From contig CAYSEZ010000015.1 in NCBI GenBank assembly GCA_964430375.1, forward strand, positions 1 through 17,023: DNA of 17,023 bases, read 5' to 3'. Made by a program: the position numbers and the translations under genes. This stretch comes from HGM10836 sp964430375 (GTDB taxonomy: Bacteria > Bacillota_I > Bacilli_A > RF39 > UBA660). A model generated the notes under the pieces. The model was not told the DNA's origin. It made no database searches and saw only the letters and a list, made by a program, of their open reading frames with translations. Positions 1 through 7,504 of the stretch are shown here, piece after piece; position 1 is the first letter of the stretch, and every line of letters begins with the position of its first letter.

Positions 1-254
1 ATAATGAAATGCAAAATAAAGATTTATCTAAACAACTTAAAAGCATAGAAAAAATTATTTATGAAGAAGAACAACCTATTGAAGAATTTGATGATGTTAA
101 GTTTGATAATTTAGTAGAAAAAATAATTATAGGTGAAAAAGATAATGATGGTAATGTCAACAATAATGTAATAAGATTTATTCTAAAAGTTGGTACTGAA
201 TATAAATTTAATAATTTGTCATTTGTACCAGACAAGGAAAATGGAACTTACTGA
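1..254 (+). CDS. Large serine recombinase, C-terminal fragment (cut by window start)
   Basis: Reading frame 3 is open from the first base, so the gene begins outside the window and only the last ~83 codons are seen. The stretch around nt 87-210 (FDNLVEKIIIGEKDNDGN, then IRFILKVG) resembles the C-terminal end of large serine recombinases of the phage, ICE and transposon type, where a [L/F]V(E)KIIIG segment is followed by a short beta strand of the form xxFxxKxG. These enzymes integrate or excise elements through a serine nucleophile in an N-terminal domain that is not visible here. From about nt 226 the frame appears to read, out of register, through DNA belonging to the dinD remnant. The final ~9 residues are therefore probably not native. 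Whether the upstream part is intact cannot be judged. Identification rests on remembered family pattern, not on a search. Confidence 0.6.
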   Translation, partial: NEMQNKDLSKQLKSIEKIIYEEEQPIEEFDDVKFDNLVEKIIIGEKDNDGNVNNNVIRFILKVGTEYKFNNLSFVPDKENGTY

Positions 255-825
255 AATGGAATATGAAAGATTATCAGAAACTGATAAAAGGTTTTATCAA
301 AGAGGTTTAATTAAAAAAGGTAATAGAGGCTTAAACAAAGAAGCAAGTTTAAGAGGAGTAAGAGATTTTGAAAGGTTTACAAATGCAGGTTACAGAGGTC
401 TTTAAACGTGCGAATCAGCAAGTGATATTGCTAAAAGAAAAGGCTTAGGATATAGAGAAGATATCCTTGATAATATGGGAGAAGATGAATTAATACCCAA
501 CTTGTTTAGAATAAATCAAACAAAACAAAAATTAAAAAGAGATAATATAAAAGGAGAGGATAATGTAATTTTTACTCATTATGATATTGCAAAAGATATA
601 AGAAAATTTATAAAAGAGCACGGAGGAACAATGCCAGAAGATTTACCAACTCCAGAAAAGAGTTTAAAAGTACTAGAAAAAGAAAGAAGAAAGTCAGATA
701 AGTTATTAAAAGAAGAAAAATTAAAGATAGCAAAATCTTTACTTTCTAAAAATATGTCTATTAATAAAATATCTAAAGCAACTAATCTTTCTATCAAAGA
801 GATAGAATCTTTAACTAAAGATTAA
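226..825 (+). pseudogene. dinD: dinD-like (damage-inducible protein D) remnant, 5'-truncated with in-frame stop
   Basis: In frame 1 the peptide from nt 226 (YQTRKMELTEMEYERL) through FTNAGYRGL to nt 402, and after a TAA at 403-405 through ASDIAKRKGL, DILDNMGEDEL, NLFRINQTKQKLKRD, THYDIAKDIRKFI and GGTMPEDLPTPEKS, follows the C-terminal half of E. coli DinD in order and without a frame change. Family proteins have about 270-300 residues; the N-terminal Bro-N-like half is absent here because the sequence upstream of 226 is recombinase DNA. The TAA sits where the family has a Tyr-x-Gly stretch (GYxGLYxG), so it is a nonsense or small compensated-indel lesion. Two pieces could still be translated: an ATG at 241 (54 codons, preceded by AAGGAAA) and an ATG at 475 (116 codons, ends at 825). 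The last ~35 residues look like a short helix-turn-helix-like tail (SKNMSINKISKATNLSIKEIE). Expected role of the intact family: SOS-induced protein acting against RecA filaments in E. coli. Confidence 0.72.
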
Positions 826-856
826 ACAATAAATATGTTAAATAAAATCAAAATTA

Positions 857-885
857 TAGACTAAATAAAAACAATTTGATAAAAT
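857..885 (+). promoter_or_regulatory. Probable sigma-A promoter of the pcrA operon
   Basis: TAGACT at 857-862 (4 of 6 matches to TTGACA) and TAAAAT at 880-885 (5 of 6 matches to TATAAT) are separated by 17 bp, the optimal spacing. It lies in the gap between the dinD remnant and pcrA and would start transcription just before the pcrA ribosome binding site. In so AT-rich a genome chance matches are common, so this is a candidate only. Confidence 0.4.
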
Positions 886-891
886 GTAGTA

Positions 892-897
892 GAGGTG
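892..897 (+). promoter_or_regulatory. Ribosome binding site fixing the pcrA start
   Basis: GAGGTG lies five bases before the ATG at 903. It decides for this start over an in-frame TTG at 876, which has no such site and would add nine residues unlike any PcrA N-terminus. Confidence 0.75.
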
Positions 898-902
898 TTA
901 AT

Positions 903-2978
903 ATGCTAGAAAACTTAAATGAAATGCAAATTAAAGCAGTTAAACATAAAGATGGTCCACTTCTTATACTCGCAGGAGCAGGATCAGGTAAAACAAAAGT
1001 ATTAACTACTAGAATTGCATATTTAATAAATAATTATAATATAAATCCAGGTAATATACTTGCTATTACTTTTACTAATAAAGCAGCAGGTGAATTAAAA
1101 GAACGTATTGGTAAATTAATAGGAAAAACTAATTTACTTGCCACTACTTTTCATTCATTTGGACTTAAAATATTAAGAGAAAACTATGAAAAGTTAGGCT
1201 TTACTAGTTCTATAAATATAATGGATAGTGATGATTCACTTACTTTAGTAAAGAAAATATTAAAAGACTTAAATATTGATTCTAAAATGTTTTCTCCATA
1301 TATGATAAGAAATAAAATATCTAATAATAAAAGTGAATTTATTATGCCTGAAGACTATAGTAAATTTTGTTATTCTGAAGAAGATGATATTATTCTAAAA
1401 GTATATACTAAATATCAAGAAATATTATTTAAAAATAATTCAGTAGATTTTGATGATTTACTTATTTTACCTATAAAACTATTTCAAAATAATGAAGATG
1501 TTTTAGAATATTATAGAGATAAATATAAATATATATTAATAGATGAATACCAAGATACTAATCATGCACAGTATTTACTTACTAAAATGATTGCAAGTAA
1601 ACATAAAAATATATGTGTAGTAGGAGATTCTGATCAAAGTATATATGCTTTTCGTGGAGCAAACTATAAAAATATATTAAATTTTGAAAAAGATTATAAA
1701 AATGCAGTAACTATTGTTTTAGAACAAAACTATCGTTCTACTAAAAATATATTGAGTACTGCAAACAGCGTAATAAAAAATAATGAATTAAGAAAAGAAA
1801 AAAACTTATGGAGTGATAACGAAGAAGGAGATAAAATAACTTATTATAAAGCAGAAGATGAAGTAGATGAAGTAAATTACTCTATAAGAGAAATAAAAAA
1901 ACTAATTGATAATGGAGTAGAATTAAAAGATATAGCAATATTATATCGTACTAATGCTCAATCTAGAGTATTTGAAAATGAATTATTAAAACAAAATATA
2001 CCTTTTAGAATAATAGGAAGTTTTTACTTTTATCAAAGAAAAGAAATAAAAGATTTACTTGCATACTTAAAACTTATTCATAATAATAAAGATGATATTA
2101 GTTTACTTAGAGTAATAAATGAACCAAAAAGGGGAATAGGACTTAAAACTCTTGAAGAACTTCAAACTAAAGCAAATATGTATAATGTAAGTTTATATGA
2201 AGCAATAACTGAAGGTAAAGCACTTGAATTTAAAAATGTAATTGAAGAACTTACTAAAAAGCAGGAAGATATGACTTTAACAGAGTATATAGATTTAGTA
2301 CTTGATAAAACAGGTATGAGAAAAACACTTGAAAGTGCTAAAACACTTGAAGCAGATATAAGACTAGAAAACCTAGAAGAATTTAAGAGTGTAACTAAAG
2401 CATATGAAGAAAAAGTAGGCTTAGTATCTTTAGAAGACTTCTTAATGGAAGTAAGTTTAGTAAGTGATATTGAAGAATATAAAGATGATCCAAATAGATT
2501 AACATTAATGACTGTTCATGCAGTAAAAGGACTTGAATTTCCTTATGTATTTATATCAGGGTTAGAAGAAGGATTATTTCCTCATAAAAACGCTGAAACA
2601 AAAGATGAAATAGAAGAAGAAAGACGGCTTATGTATGTTGCTATAACTAGAGCAAGACAAAAATTATACTTAACTTCTGCTAAAAAAAGAACTATTTACG
2701 GAGAAGAACACATTAGTGTATTAAGTAGATTTATAAATGAAATAGATGATGATTTACTAGATAAAATAAATAATGATAAAAAACTAGTAGTTAAAAGAGA
2801 AAAGAACTTATATGATACTAATCAAGAATATACTTATGGAGATAAAGTAGAACATGATATATATGGTATTGGTGTTGTAATTGAAGTTACTAATTCTTTA
2901 ATTACTGTTGCATTTTCTAGTAAAATAGGTATAAAAAAATTACTTAAAAATCATAAAAGTATTAAAAAAATTAATTAG
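903..2978 (+). CDS. pcrA: ATP-dependent 3'-5' DNA helicase PcrA/UvrD
   Basis: Superfamily 1A helicase of 691 residues that unwinds DNA in repair, replication-fork rescue and removal of stalled complexes. Motifs appear in canonical order: Q motif Gln9, Walker A AGAGSGKT (24-31), motif Ia TFTNKAA, motif II with DEYQD (Asp214-Glu215 as the magnesium/ATPase pair), motif III GDSDQSIYAFRGA, motif IV QNYRST, motif V TVHAVKGLEFPYVF and motif VI RLMYVAITRARQ (Arg575 onward). The C-terminal ~45 residues, starting with GDKVEHDIYGIG near residue 646, match the Tudor-like domain by which PcrA/UvrD contacts RNA polymerase. This supports PcrA rather than Rep or AddA. Length is slightly below the ~720-740 usual in Bacilli. 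It is the first gene of a three-gene operon; the next start is nine bases after its stop. pcrA is essential in Bacillus subtilis. Confidence 0.97.
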   Translation: MLENLNEMQIKAVKHKDGPLLILAGAGSGKTKVLTTRIAYLINNYNINPGNILAITFTNKAAGELKERIGKLIGKTNLLATTFHSFGLKILRENYEKLGFTSSINIMDSDDSLTLVKKILKDLNIDSKMFSPYMIRNKISNNKSEFIMPEDYSKFCYSEEDDIILKVYTKYQEILFKNNSVDFDDLLILPIKLFQNNEDVLEYYRDKYKYILIDEYQDTNHAQYLLTKMIASKHKNICVVGDSDQSIYAFRGANYKNILNFEKDYKNAVTIVLEQNYRSTKNILSTANSVIKNNELRKEKNLWSDNEEGDKITYYKAEDEVDEVNYSIREIKKLIDNGVELKDIAILYRTNAQSRVFENELLKQNIPFRIIGSFYFYQRKEIKDLLAYLKLIHNNKDDISLLRVINEPKRGIGLKTLEELQTKANMYNVSLYEAITEGKALEFKNVIEELTKKQEDMTLTEYIDLVLDKTGMRKTLESAKTLEADIRLENLEEFKSVTKAYEEKVGLVSLEDFLMEVSLVSDIEEYKDDPNRLTLMTVHAVKGLEFPYVFISGLEEGLFPHKNAETKDEIEEERRLMYVAITRARQKLYLTSAKKRTIYGEEHISVLSRFINEIDDDLLDKINNDKKLVVKREKNLYDTNQEYTYGDKVEHDIYGIGVVIEVTNSLITVAFSSKIGIKKLLKNHKSIKKIN

Positions 2979-2987
2979 AGGTGAATT

Positions 2988-3869
2988 ATGAAAAAAGATT
3001 TAACATTAGTAATTATGGCTGCTGGTATGGGCAGTAGATTCGGAGGTTTAAAACAAATAGAACCTATTGGACCAAATGGAGAATTTATTATTGATTATGA
3101 TATATATGATGCAAAATGTGCCGGTTTTAATAAAGTTGTATTTGTTATAAAAAAAGAAAACTATGAAATATTTAAAGACACAATAGGGAAGAGAATAGAA
3201 AAATATATAAAAGTAGAATACGCTTTCCAAGAAAACAATATAAATAAAGAAAGAACAAAACCATGGGGAACAGGACACGCTATATTAAGTAGTAAAAACT
3301 ATGTAAATGAAAACTTTGTAGTAATTAATGCAGATGATTATTATGGAAGAGATGCTTTTCTAGTAGCAAGTGATTTTATTAAAGAAAAAGAAGGTAATAA
3401 TTTTGCTACTGTATGTTATCATGCAGGAAATACTATTACTAAAAATGGTTCTGTTAAAAGAGGAGTAGTAATAGAAAAAGAAGGAAAGTTAGAAAAACTA
3501 ATTGAAAGTGTAATTGAAGAAAAAAATAATACTTTTACTGCAACACCATTAAATGGAACTCCTAGTTTTAATATAGAACCTACTACTTTAGTATCAATGA
3601 ATTTATTATGCTTTACACCAAATATATTTGATATCTTAGAAGAAGATTTTAATACCTTTTTAGATAAAAATAAAGATTCCCTAACAGAAGAATTCCTAAT
3701 ACCAGATGTTTTATTTAATTCAATAAAAAAAGGTACTTCAGATGTAAAAGTACTTGAAACAACTTCTAAATGGTATGGTGTAACATATAAAGAAGACAAA
3801 GAAGAAGTAGTAAATGCTATAAATAATATGATAGATAATAATATTTATCCTAAAGATTTATGGAAGTAA
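2988..3869 (+). CDS. Sugar-phosphate-type nucleotidyltransferase (NTP_transferase family)
   Basis: A 293-residue Rossmann-like nucleotidyltransferase. The N-terminus holds the NTP-binding loop AAGMGSRFGGLKQ (11-23), with Lys22 in the place of the catalytic/phosphate-contacting lysine of the family's GxGxRxxxxxxK signature. NADDYYG (114-120) supplies the metal-binding aspartates. The family joins a nucleoside monophosphate to a sugar or choline phosphate; the exact substrate cannot be read from sequence. Close relatives in Clostridia and Bacilli are usually annotated only as nucleotidyltransferase or as UTP-glucose-1-phosphate uridylyltransferase-like. The phrase PIGPNGEFIIDYDIYDA is typical of this uncharacterised branch rather than of GalU itself. 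The start at 2988 is preceded by AGAGGTGAATT and lies nine bases after pcrA; priA follows one base after its stop, so all three are probably co-transcribed. Confidence 0.85.
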   Translation: MKKDLTLVIMAAGMGSRFGGLKQIEPIGPNGEFIIDYDIYDAKCAGFNKVVFVIKKENYEIFKDTIGKRIEKYIKVEYAFQENNINKERTKPWGTGHAILSSKNYVNENFVVINADDYYGRDAFLVASDFIKEKEGNNFATVCYHAGNTITKNGSVKRGVVIEKEGKLEKLIESVIEEKNNTFTATPLNGTPSFNIEPTTLVSMNLLCFTPNIFDILEEDFNTFLDKNKDSLTEEFLIPDVLFNSIKKGTSDVKVLETTSKWYGVTYKEDKEEVVNAINNMIDNNIYPKDLWK

Positions 3870-3870
3870 T

Positions 3871-6024
3871 ATGGTTTGTGACTGTTTAGTAGAATTAACC
3901 TCTGTATTTATAGATAAAACTTTTACTTATAAAATAAAAGATATAGATATAGATAAAATAAAAATAGGTATGAGAGTTCTTGTTCCATTTGGGAAACAAA
4001 CACTTGAAGGATTTGTACTTAATATAAGAGAAAATAAAGAAAATATCCCTTTAAAAGAAGTAATTAAAGTAATAGATAATTACCCTATATTAAATGATGA
4101 ATTATTAAAATTAGGACACTTTATAAAAGATAATACTATGTGTTCTTTATCGAGTGCTTATCAAGTAATGCTTCCTACTGCTTTAAAAGCAAATTCTAAA
4201 GTAAATTATACTCCAAGTTTTGATAAGTATATAAAGTTAAATGATAAAATTAACTTAAAGTTAACTAAAAAACAACAAGAGATAGTAGACCTAGTAAAAA
4301 AAGAAAAAATAGTTAAAAAAAGTACTTTAGATTTAATTAGTAAAAGTATAGTTAAAACTCTAATAGATAAAAATATTTTATTAGTTGAAGAACATGAAAA
4401 ATATCGTTTTAATATAGAAAAAGGAGATAAAATTACTTATAAATTAAATGAAGAACAAGAAAAAATATATAATGAAATAATATCTAACTTAAATAATATA
4501 ACTTATTTATTATATGGAGTAACAGGATCAGGCAAAACTAATATTTATATGGAAGTAATAGATAAAGTAATTAAATCTGGTAAAAAGGCACTTCTTTTAG
4601 TACCAGAAATATCACTTACTCCTCAAATAATAAAACGCTTTACATCAAAATTTGATAATATTGCTTGTCTCCACAGTGGCCTATCAAATACAGAAAAATA
4701 TGATGAATGGAGAAAGATTAAAGAAAATAAAGTAGATATAGTAATTGGGGCAAGATCCGCTATTTTTGCACCCCTAGATAATATTGGTGTAATTATAATA
4801 GATGAAGAACACTCTAGTACTTATAAACAAGATAATAGCCCTAGATATAATGCAATTGATATAGCAAAAGAAAGAGCAAAATATCATAACTGTCCTTTAA
4901 TATTAGGTAGTGCAACCCCTAGTTTAGAATCATTTGCAAGAGCAGAAAAAGGTGTTTATAAATTACTTACACTAACTACTAGATATAATAATAAATTACC
5001 TAAAATAGAAATAATAGATATGAATACTGAGTTTAAAAAATCTAATAATTATTTTTCAAATAAATTAATTAATAACCTTCAAGAAGTAATAAATAAAAAT
5101 GAACAAGCAATACTTTTTATTAATAGACGTGGTTATTCATCTTTTATTACATGCTGTTCTTGTGGTAAACCTTTAAAATGTCCAAACTGTGATATTAGTT
5201 TAACTTATCATAAAACTTCAAATATGTTAAGATGTCATTACTGTGGTTATGCAGAAAGAAAAGAAGATACTTGTAAATACTGTCATAATAAATTAATAAA
5301 CTATGGATTGGGTACTGAAAAAGTAGAAGAAGAAATAACTAAATTAATAAAAGGTTCTAAAGTAGTTAGAATGGATATAGATACCACTACTAGAAAAAAT
5401 TCACATGAAAGAATAATTAAAGACTTTCAAGATAATAAATATAATATTTTAGTAGGTACCCAAATGATTGCAAAAGGATTAGACTTTCCTAATGTTACTT
5501 TAGTCGGAGTAATAAATGCTGATACTAGTTTAAACTTTCCAGACTTCAGGAGTAGTGAAAATACTTTTCAAATATTAAACCAAGTATCAGGAAGAAGTGG
5601 AAGAGGAGAAAAGGAAGGTAAAGTATTAATTCAAACTTATAATAAAGATCATTATGCTATTAAATATTCAAAAGATAATAACTATATAGGTTTTTATAAA
5701 GAAGAAATGAATATTAGAAAGAAACTAAAATATCCACCATATTACTATATATGTAGTATAAAAATAATATCTAAAGATTATACTAAAGCAAGTAATACAA
5801 GTATAAAAGTATCAAAATATTTAAAAGAAAATTTAAAAAACTCTATAGTACTAGGACCATCTATATCTAATATGTTTAAAATAAATAATAAATATCATTT
5901 TAGTATAATAATTAAATATAAAAATATAAATGATATTAGAGAGTATATAGAAAAGATTAATATACATTATTTTAATAATAAAGAAGTAAGATTAGAAATA
6001 GATTTTAACCCATTAAAGTTATAA
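3871..6024 (+). CDS. priA: Primosomal replication restart helicase PriA
   Basis: A 717-residue superfamily 2 helicase that reloads the replisome at stalled forks. An N-terminal 3'-DNA-end binding domain (first ~105 residues, beginning with the family's typical LVELTSVFIDKTFTY strand) is followed by Walker A GVTGSGKT (216-223), the DEEH box (311-314), a zinc-binding insertion with paired cysteines between residues 428 and 471 (CCSC, CPNC, CHYC, CKYC), and helicase motifs V and VI: GTQMIAKGLDFPNV (from 529), then NADTSLNFPDFRSSE and QVSGRSGRG. All catalytic and zinc positions I can check are present, so it should be functional. The ATG lies one base after the previous stop with only a weak GGAAGT ahead, suggesting translational coupling. 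No U-run terminator follows; the repeat array at 6030-6080 is immediately downstream. Confidence 0.97.
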   Translation: MVCDCLVELTSVFIDKTFTYKIKDIDIDKIKIGMRVLVPFGKQTLEGFVLNIRENKENIPLKEVIKVIDNYPILNDELLKLGHFIKDNTMCSLSSAYQVMLPTALKANSKVNYTPSFDKYIKLNDKINLKLTKKQQEIVDLVKKEKIVKKSTLDLISKSIVKTLIDKNILLVEEHEKYRFNIEKGDKITYKLNEEQEKIYNEIISNLNNITYLLYGVTGSGKTNIYMEVIDKVIKSGKKALLLVPEISLTPQIIKRFTSKFDNIACLHSGLSNTEKYDEWRKIKENKVDIVIGARSAIFAPLDNIGVIIIDEEHSSTYKQDNSPRYNAIDIAKERAKYHNCPLILGSATPSLESFARAEKGVYKLLTLTTRYNNKLPKIEIIDMNTEFKKSNNYFSNKLINNLQEVINKNEQAILFINRRGYSSFITCCSCGKPLKCPNCDISLTYHKTSNMLRCHYCGYAERKEDTCKYCHNKLINYGLGTEKVEEEITKLIKGSKVVRMDIDTTTRKNSHERIIKDFQDNKYNILVGTQMIAKGLDFPNVTLVGVINADTSLNFPDFRSSENTFQILNQVSGRSGRGEKEGKVLIQTYNKDHYAIKYSKDNNYIGFYKEEMNIRKKLKYPPYYYICSIKIISKDYTKASNTSIKVSKYLKENLKNSIVLGPSISNMFKINNKYHFSIIIKYKNINDIREYIEKINIHYFNNKEVRLEIDFNPLKL

Positions 6025-6029
6025 AACAT

Positions 6030-6080
6030 CGTACAAAATTGTCAAAAAAAGGAATTTTGTACGATTGAGCGTACAAAATT
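6030..6080. repeat. Three-copy CGTACAAAATT inverted/direct repeat array
   Basis: The 11-mer CGTACAAAATT occurs at 6030-6040, as its exact reverse complement at 6053-6063, and again direct at 6070-6080. Copies 1 and 2 form an 11-bp stem with a 12-nt loop; copies 2 and 3 form an 11-bp stem with a 6-nt loop, so the two hairpins exclude each other. Copies 1 and 3 are exactly 40 bp apart. Copy 3 shares its last two bases with the TTGACA -35 box of the next gene. It could be a multi-site operator, an RNA switch in transcripts leaving priA, or the end of a small mobile unit. There is no U-run directly after either stem, so it is not a standard intrinsic terminator. Confidence 0.85.
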
Positions 6081-6107
6081 GACAGAAGTATAAAAATTTG
6101 TTATAAT
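6079..6107 (+). promoter_or_regulatory. Perfect consensus sigma-A promoter of the AAA_14 ATPase gene
   Basis: TTGACA (6079-6084) and TATAAT (6102-6107) with exactly 17 bp between match the vegetative promoter consensus at all twelve positions. A good Shine-Dalgarno (AAGGAGA, 6114-6120) follows. The -35 overlaps the third repeat copy, so a protein bound there would block RNA polymerase. Confidence 0.85.
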
Positions 6108-6127
6108 TGGTATAAGGAGATGAGTTT

Positions 6128-7324
6128 ATGATTAAAAGAAAAAAATATCTTGAAGAAATAAGACCTTTTTATGATGAAGATTTAATTAAAGTAATAACAG
6201 GAATAAGAAGATGTGGAAAGTCCACTTTATTAGAACAAATAGTAGAAGAATTATCAGTTAATATTGATAAAAATCACATAATTTATATTAATTTTGAAGA
6301 TGTTAGATATTCAGAAATAGAAGATTTTAAAGATTTAAATAATTATATTACTAATCTTATAATAGATGATAAAAAATACTATTTATTATTTGATGAAATA
6401 CAAAATGTAAAAAATTGGGAAAAAACCATAAATTCTTTAAAAGCTACAAAAAATGTATCTATTTTTATAACAGGATCAAATAGTGATTTATTATCTGGAG
6501 ATTTAGCAACTTATTTATCTGGTAGATATGTTAGTTTTAAAATGCAACCTTTTACATTTAATGAGATATGCGAACTAAAAAACACAAATGATTATGATAA
6601 TTTATTTTTAGATTATATGAAATGGGGTGGTATGCCTCAAAGATTTAGGTTTAATGAAGAAAAACAATTAAGAACATATTTATCTGATATATATGATTCA
6701 ATAGTTATGAAGGATATTGTTAAAAGATTTAAAATAACAGATTTAGATTTATTTAATAGAATTGTAGAATATATTATGACTACACCTAGCCAAACTTTTT
6801 CTGCAGACAATTTAGTTAATTATTTTAAAAACAGAGATGATAGAACAGTATCAAAAGAAACAATTTATAATTATCTTGAATATATGTGTAAAGGATTATT
6901 AATATCAAAAGTTGATAGATATGATATAAGAGGAAAAAGAATATTAAATGGAAAGTATAAGTATTATTTAACTGATTTAGGTCTTGGAAGAATTATGAAT
7001 ACTTCAAAAAAAGAACAACTTGGTGCATATTTAGAAAATATTGTATATAATGAACTAATTTATAGAGGTTACGATGTAAAAATTGGTACATTAGAAAATG
7101 GTGAAATTGATTTTATAGCACTAAAAAATGGAAATAAAGAATATTTTCAGGTATGCTATATTCTAGGAGATAATGAAAATGTAATTGATAGAGAATTTGG
7201 TGCATTTAATTATATTAATGATAACTATCCAAAATATGTAATATCTACTGATAAGTTTGATATGTCACAAGATGGAATAATACATAAAAATATTATTGAT
7301 TGGTTATCAGAAGAAAAATATTAA
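6128..7324 (+). CDS. AAA_14 / DUF4143 family ATPase
   Basis: A 398-residue protein with an N-terminal AAA_14 ATPase domain and a C-terminal DUF4143 domain. Walker A is GIRRCGKST (25-33), Walker B LLFDE (86-90), and ITGSNS (114-119) is the sensor-1-like strand. LSGRY and PFTFNEI are typical of the family. The C-terminal domain ends with ENIVYNEL, GEIDFIA and YFQVCY, a pattern like a PD-(D/E)XK nuclease fold in which the usual ExK is replaced by QVxY, as is common in this family; catalytic activity is therefore doubtful. The molecular role of the family is not established. Relatives are often present as many stand-alone paralogs per genome, and toxin-antitoxin, defence or regulatory roles have been suggested. 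The gene stands alone between the pcrA-priA operon and the convergent ATPase gene, with its own strong promoter and repeat array. Confidence 0.9.
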   Translation: MIKRKKYLEEIRPFYDEDLIKVITGIRRCGKSTLLEQIVEELSVNIDKNHIIYINFEDVRYSEIEDFKDLNNYITNLIIDDKKYYLLFDEIQNVKNWEKTINSLKATKNVSIFITGSNSDLLSGDLATYLSGRYVSFKMQPFTFNEICELKNTNDYDNLFLDYMKWGGMPQRFRFNEEKQLRTYLSDIYDSIVMKDIVKRFKITDLDLFNRIVEYIMTTPSQTFSADNLVNYFKNRDDRTVSKETIYNYLEYMCKGLLISKVDRYDIRGKRILNGKYKYYLTDLGLGRIMNTSKKEQLGAYLENIVYNELIYRGYDVKIGTLENGEIDFIALKNGNKEYFQVCYILGDNENVIDREFGAFNYINDNYPKYVISTDKFDMSQDGIIHKNIIDWLSEEKY

Positions 7325-7477
7325 TAATATATAATAAGATTTTAATATATTTAAATTATAAAACGTACGAATCTATTGTATTTTTAATATAACTAATATG
7401 GGTTAATATTATGTTAAAATAAATAGATTTAATTATTAAATAACAAACAGTAAAAAATACAAAGTATAAATTAAACT

Positions 7478-7504
7478 AAAAAAACTAGTTAACCTAGTTT
7501 TTTT
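7478..7504. terminator. Bidirectional intrinsic terminator between convergent genes
   Basis: CTAG at 7485-7488 pairs with CTAG at 7494-7497 around a 5-nt loop. The stem is extended by a run of seven A (7478-7484) against seven T (7498-7504), so each strand has a U-run after the hairpin. It lies between the AAA_14 gene and the minus-strand assembly ATPase, and its right arm runs into the ATPase stop codon. The GC core is short, which is usual in such AT-rich DNA. The rest of the gap from 7325 shows nothing clear beyond A/T tracts. Confidence 0.7.

Noticed and set aside
876..902. TTG start adding nine residues to PcrA
   Set aside because: The ATG at 903 has GAGGTG at correct spacing and gives a normal PcrA N-terminus; the TTG has no ribosome site and lies within the promoter candidate.
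3419..3799. 126-codon open frame on the minus strand inside the nucleotidyltransferase gene
   Set aside because: Lies wholly within a well-supported gene on the other strand and has no recognisable domain or start site. The same holds for the other short minus-strand frames at 12688-13038, 13411-13705, 15723-15974 and 16458-16703.
6030..6063. Intrinsic terminator of priA
   Set aside because: The hairpin formed by copies 1 and 2 has no T-run after it (ATTGAG follows), so it is better seen as part of the repeat array, though some attenuation cannot be excluded.
7325..7477. Small gene or RNA in the gap after the AAA_14 gene
   Set aside because: Only A/T tracts and short stop-rich frames are seen; apart from the GTAC echo near 7364 and the terminator there is no structure I can support.
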